Assembly: GCA_977017575.1 (NCBI GenBank)
Contig: CDRNVI010000030.1
Coordinates: 186,001-250,000, forward strand
Source: Paramoeba atlantica
Taxonomy: Eukaryota > Discosea
Reading direction: 5' to 3'
DNA length: 64,000 bases
This document shows positions 60,817-64,000 of this stretch, in pieces. Each line of letters starts with the position of its first letter. Within the stretch, counting starts at the first letter, position 1. Made by a program: the position numbers and the translations under genes. The notes under the pieces are model-generated. The model was not told the DNA's origin. It made no database searches and saw only the letters and a list, made by a program, of their open reading frames with translations.

Positions 60817-61806
60817 ATGTTTGGCATCTCGGCAGCACAGGTGCGGGAGTTCTACAACGAGCTCCGACGTGTGCATGGATCCGATGTTACGGAGACTGAT
60901 TACCGTCGTGTTCAGTCATCATTGTGCATCTGCTCTCTGAATTGCACATGGGAACAGTTGTACGATGTCCAAAGGGCGTGGCTCTCACCGGACGCCCTGT
61001 TGATTTCAATTCGGACTCTCCGGGATGATTTTACTCGTGTGGCGCAGCTGTGCCGTTCACCCCTGCTCATGAACCCCGAGCTACGGTTTACCCAGGGAGT
61101 ATCATGGTTATGTGACGTAACCTGCATGCTGGACGTCACGACGATCCCATGTCGTGCAAGAAAACCGAGAGAAACACCTGATGGAACCACCCGAGATAGC
61201 ACCTATTCGGGAAAACACCGGCAGCACTGCTTCAAGGTGGAAGTTTGGCTAACTCTGGCCGGAGTTCCATTCTTCTTTCGCGGACCAGTTGTTGGCAGCA
61301 TGCATGATGCCAAAATTTATAAGAGTACTAGTGTGCATCGTACTCCGCTGTTCACTCACCACAAAGATGAAATGTTCTTGGCCGATCTAGGGTACATAGG
61401 TTGTGCGCACTGCCTTGCACCCTATAAGAAAACCGGCCGTGGTCTCACCGATGATGAAAAACGTGTGAATGAAAGGATTTCACTGATTCGCTCTCGAATT
61501 GAGCCACGTTTTGCACATTTCGACAAGTTTCGTTTTCTTCATGGTACTGATCATGATATACCATGGGTCAGAGATGCTTTTCAAATTGTTTCTGTAGTTC
61601 AGTATGGACTGCTGGCTACTCAGCCACTGTATGATTTCGATTCGATTATAAATTTAAGTTTGAAATCCACAAGTGATGAAGGTGAGTGTTTATGTAGTAA
61701 AGGGTGCGGTGTAGTTGATGGTATCGAAAGCCGCAGAGAGTGGCTTAAGGAAAATATAGATGGCGTTGCCTATGAGCCTAAAAAATCAAATAAGTGTGCT
61801 AAGTAA
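60817..61806 (+). CDS. DDE_Tnp_4-type (Harbinger/IS5-like) transposase
   Basis: About 329 residues from MFGISAAQVREFYNELRR; 15 codons further upstream are open but lack an ATG. Catalytic region: LDVTTIPCRARKP (first Asp), YSGKHRQHCFKVEVWLTLAG, VVGSMHDAKIYKS (second Asp), MFLADLGYIGCAHCLAPYKK, then NERISLIRSRIEPRFAHFDK with the acidic residue and the Arg/Glu pair typical of the family. The C-terminus has a Cys-rich CLCSKGCGVV. Usual family length, no breaks. No TIRs found by eye. It would excise and insert the element. Confidence 0.8.
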   Translation: MFGISAAQVREFYNELRRVHGSDVTETDYRRVQSSLCICSLNCTWEQLYDVQRAWLSPDALLISIRTLRDDFTRVAQLCRSPLLMNPELRFTQGVSWLCDVTCMLDVTTIPCRARKPRETPDGTTRDSTYSGKHRQHCFKVEVWLTLAGVPFFFRGPVVGSMHDAKIYKSTSVHRTPLFTHHKDEMFLADLGYIGCAHCLAPYKKTGRGLTDDEKRVNERISLIRSRIEPRFAHFDKFRFLHGTDHDIPWVRDAFQIVSVVQYGLLATQPLYDFDSIINLSLKSTSDEGECLCSKGCGVVDGIESRREWLKENIDGVAYEPKKSNKCAK

Positions 61807-62877
61807 TTTTATTTACTTATGGGCGGGGGGAGGGGATAGGCTTCCGGTGGGCCTAGGGGGTGTACACCAAAAAGAAAAATATTTACGTTCAAGGCTCGTG
61901 ATAACTTGTAGTTATAACTTGTAGTTATAAATGAGTGTATCAGGGTTACCCCTTTCTTTGGTAAAATCACGCGTATATTCCTTTTAGTAGATTTGTTACT
62001 AACCGTACAGATTTGTTAATAACCGTAAATTTCACTAAGATTTCCTCTCCAACAATATCCGGATTCATGTAGCCTCGCCTTCGCCTTCTACGCCCCTGCC
62101 CCCACCCCCACCCATTCCACACTTTCTGTTCTTGCACTGAGATAAGTGCGTACGACGCACCGAGACCGCACCGAATCCCCAACCGCAGCCCCTCACTATT
62201 AAGTGTTGGTTACGACTCCAGCACTATAATTTCGGTGCGACAACGTTGGAGTTGCAGCGAAACGTCGCGCTGCAGTGTGTAAAATATGGGGATGACCATA
62301 ATCGCCGCGAACAGTCTTGGTAGAGTCGCTTCTTGAACATCATGAAGTGCATTCAGGACAACTATAGTTTTCCCATCCCAGAAGAATTTGAGGAAGTCAG
62401 TTCCGTTAGTTGCGCATCGGACTACAAGGGATGATACTCTTTCTAATACTTGGACATACTATGTCATACTATGACATAGTAACATACATGTCGTACTATC
62501 TGTTTACGTCATACTATGACATAGTAAGAACTGCCTATGACAGTCATAGGTAGTTCTTTTCCGTGTATTATACAGTATATTTTGCTGGGACTCGGGGCTC
62601 AACCTGTCAGACTGGAAAAAAACGAGAACACAAATAGAAAAAAATTAAAAATAAGAATAAGAATAAGAAAATAATAGAAAAATGGTTTGGGCACCATGCA
62701 AGCAAGGTACTAATCCTTCAAGACATAAAGATACTGTTTCTATACTTGTTCATACCGTCCGTGTTGTTGCGCGCGAGGGCGCTTACCTTTTCCAACGGTC
62801 ACTGAGTCTTGCTTACAACAAAACCCGAGAACCGTTCGTCGAAATCTTTTTTCTGCCAAAAAGAACTTCGCGTTTCC
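61807..62877. other. Intergenic with palindromic and dispersed repeats
   Basis: The dispersed CACCGAGACCGCACCGAATC module and GCAGCCCCTCA lie at 62155-62195. The copy of the repeat at 58270 lies at 62370-62470 and continues into palindromes (TACTATGTCATACTATGACA, then TAGTA; and GAACTGCCTATGACAGTCAT, then AGGTAGTTC) at 62456-62560. A weak SL-like text (AAAGATACTGTTTCTATAC) is at 62726. No gene. Confidence 0.5.
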
Positions 62878-62909
62878 ATTCGTCGAACAGGACGTCCTGT
62901 TCGACGAAT
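62878..62909. repeat. Perfect 32-bp palindrome
   Basis: Centred between 62893 and 62894 on GACGTC, with arms ATTCGTCGAACAGGAC and its complement. Too long for chance in a few kilobases. A foldback tip or binding site of unknown role. Confidence 0.9.
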
Positions 62910-63025
62910 ATTCATCGAATACCCCCCATCCCAGGAAGCTGTGTCTTCTATGTTGAAAGTAACCACCGCACTTAACGAACTGGCTAATGTTATTTTAAAA
63001 ATAGATTTATTCATCGTTGTTACCA

Positions 63026-63985
63026 TTAAGATAACTTAGCGTATTTTTCTGGTGTATACCTTGTTAGGTTTTTGTCACTATAATGACGACGCCGGGATGC
63101 GTACTTCTTATAGATCACCGTCGTAATGGAGTTCCCACGCATGTCAATCACAATGTGGTCAAGACCTTTGGCTGACAAATCCACCACTCCCGTCAGCTTG
63201 TTGTGCGAGACATCAAGGGTATATAAACTTTGAACACATGTAACGTTCAACGTGCCCTCAAATTGGTTATGTCCAAGGAAAACATGACGCAGAGCCCCAG
63301 GGAGATGCTCAAAATCAAGCGTCCCCGTCAACTGATTGTGATTTAAGTAAATCGCACAGATTTGCCCCGGCAACTGGGAAAAATCAACAGGGCCCACAAA
63401 ACGGCTCTTATGAGCGTACAGGCAGCGTAAATTCGCCGGAAGCTGCGTAAGATCCGCCGGACCCTCAAGCGCGTTCGACATCACATGCAACAGCTCCATC
63501 GTAACCGGCAGCGTGGTAAAATCAAACACCCCCTGATGGCGGTGATCCGCTACGTTAAATTTCACCAACGGGGGCCTTAAATCGGTAGAGCGCAGGGGGC
63601 CCGTGACCCCTCCCGGGGCCCCATCGCGCTCCGCACTCACCTCCACCGTATGCGGGGGGAGGTACCCCCAGGAGAGGTTGCCTTGAAAATAGAACCGTCG
63701 CCATTGCAGGTGGGTGACTTGGGATTCCGGATTACACCGGACCCCTTTCCACGCGCACGCCGAGGGTCGCTTCTCCCATGAGGGGGGGATAAGGGTGGGG
63801 TCGAGGTGTTGCACCAGACGACGCATCATGTCGACCTCCGAGAGGGTCACCGCGCTGACTTTGCTGCCAAACTTGCGCCGTTTCGGGGCAGGCGGCTGCG
63901 GGGACACGTCCGGGGCGGGGAGCCAAGGGGCAGGGAAAAAGACGAGGCGTGTGAGGAGGAGAAAGAAAGGTGAAACGGTGGGCAT
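63026..63985 (-). CDS. Leucine-rich-repeat protein, most divergent member
   Basis: 319 residues. The N-terminus MPTVSPFFLLLTRLVFFPAP is hydrophobic and could act as a signal peptide, unlike the other members; it is followed by PAPKRRKFGSKVSAVTLSEV. Cap SWEKRPSACAWKGVRC keeps the W...C.W.GV.C pattern, but LP.EYQLA is replaced by LSEVDMMRRLVQHL. About seven repeats (LPGQICAIYLNHNQLTGTLD, LPGALRHVFLGHNQFEGTLN) and a basic tail (YKKYASRRRHYSDKNLTRYT). Much richer in G+C in its 5' half than its neighbours. Intact; upstream sequence is cut by the window. Confidence 0.85.
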   Translation of the reverse strand: MPTVSPFFLLLTRLVFFPAPWLPAPDVSPQPPAPKRRKFGSKVSAVTLSEVDMMRRLVQHLDPTLIPPSWEKRPSACAWKGVRCNPESQVTHLQWRRFYFQGNLSWGYLPPHTVEVSAERDGAPGGVTGPLRSTDLRPPLVKFNVADHRHQGVFDFTTLPVTMELLHVMSNALEGPADLTQLPANLRCLYAHKSRFVGPVDFSQLPGQICAIYLNHNQLTGTLDFEHLPGALRHVFLGHNQFEGTLNVTCVQSLYTLDVSHNKLTGVVDLSAKGLDHIVIDMRGNSITTVIYKKYASRRRHYSDKNLTRYTPEKYAKLS

Positions 63986-64000
63986 ACAAACAAAATAAAA

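Noticed and set aside
62720-62760. Second weak SL-like text AAAGATACTGTTTCTATAC followed by TTGTT
   Set aside because: Two changes in the invariant core and no GTAC donor or GNRA hairpin. It may be a very old copy, but it is too weak to annotate.

Overview
This window looks like accessory chromosome sequence of a unicellular eukaryote, most likely a euglenozoan (kinetoplastid or relative). Three things point there. (1) Five stretches carry a motif GATACAGTTTCTGTAC or a close variant, the conserved core of the euglenozoan trans-spliced leader (SL). In the best copy it is followed, at the spacing known from kinetoplastid SL RNA, by TTG|GTAC, the expected exon/intron junction. (2) All recognisable host-like genes lack introns. 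(3) All of these lie on one strand (minus), as in kinetoplastid polycistronic units. The exact lineage cannot be named from this sequence.

The host component is one expanded family of about 260-320 residue leucine-rich-repeat (LRR) proteins. They share an N-terminal cap (LP.EYQLA, then SWNTDTPACEW.GV.C), a ladder of 23-residue repeats (LPxxLxxLxLxxNxFxGxxxL) and a short T.I.V-like tail. Eleven copies look intact: 1029, 14875, 19665, 28701, 31874, 35505, 36881, 40177, 41566, 42772, 57271 and 63026 mark the 3' ends of twelve reading frames, of which 63026 is the most divergent. One more (34299-35212) is frameshifted, and at least five fragments are scattered (20827, 26396, 38859, 43982 and the LINE-interrupted copy near 44390). 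There are at least three subfamilies, and one very recent tandem duplication (40177 and 41566) that includes the upstream region.

The rest is almost all mobile DNA. 1-5.0 kb: an inverted pair of hairpin-bearing repeats around an LRR gene, a MITE and a reverse-transcriptase scrap. 5.5-9.1 kb: a Tc1-like pseudogene, then a 2,663-bp palindromic Tc1 element with two head-to-head DD34E transposase genes inside a minisatellite. 10-12 kb, 18.6 kb, 29.7-31.7 kb and 59.2 kb: broken IS1595/Merlin transposases of several kinds. 12.6-13.6 kb: a non-autonomous element with C-rich TIRs. 21.5-26.4 kb: a site-specific non-LTR retrotransposon with a restriction-like endonuclease, flanked on both sides by SL exon sequence. 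44.4-47.3 kb: a related, 5'-truncated LINE with an intact 880-residue ORF that broke an LRR gene. 49.6-52.05 kb: a pogo-like element with both TIRs and TA duplications. 52.16-55.33 kb: a hAT-like element with TIRs. 59.9-61.8 kb: an unknown ORF and an intact DDE_Tnp_4 (Harbinger/IS5-like) transposase.

Taken together, the window reads as an LRR gene array that is being duplicated, fragmented and interrupted by many transposon families, with an SL RNA gene or SL pseudogene serving as a LINE target in its middle. Functions beyond family level are inference; no tRNA, rRNA or CRISPR was recognised.
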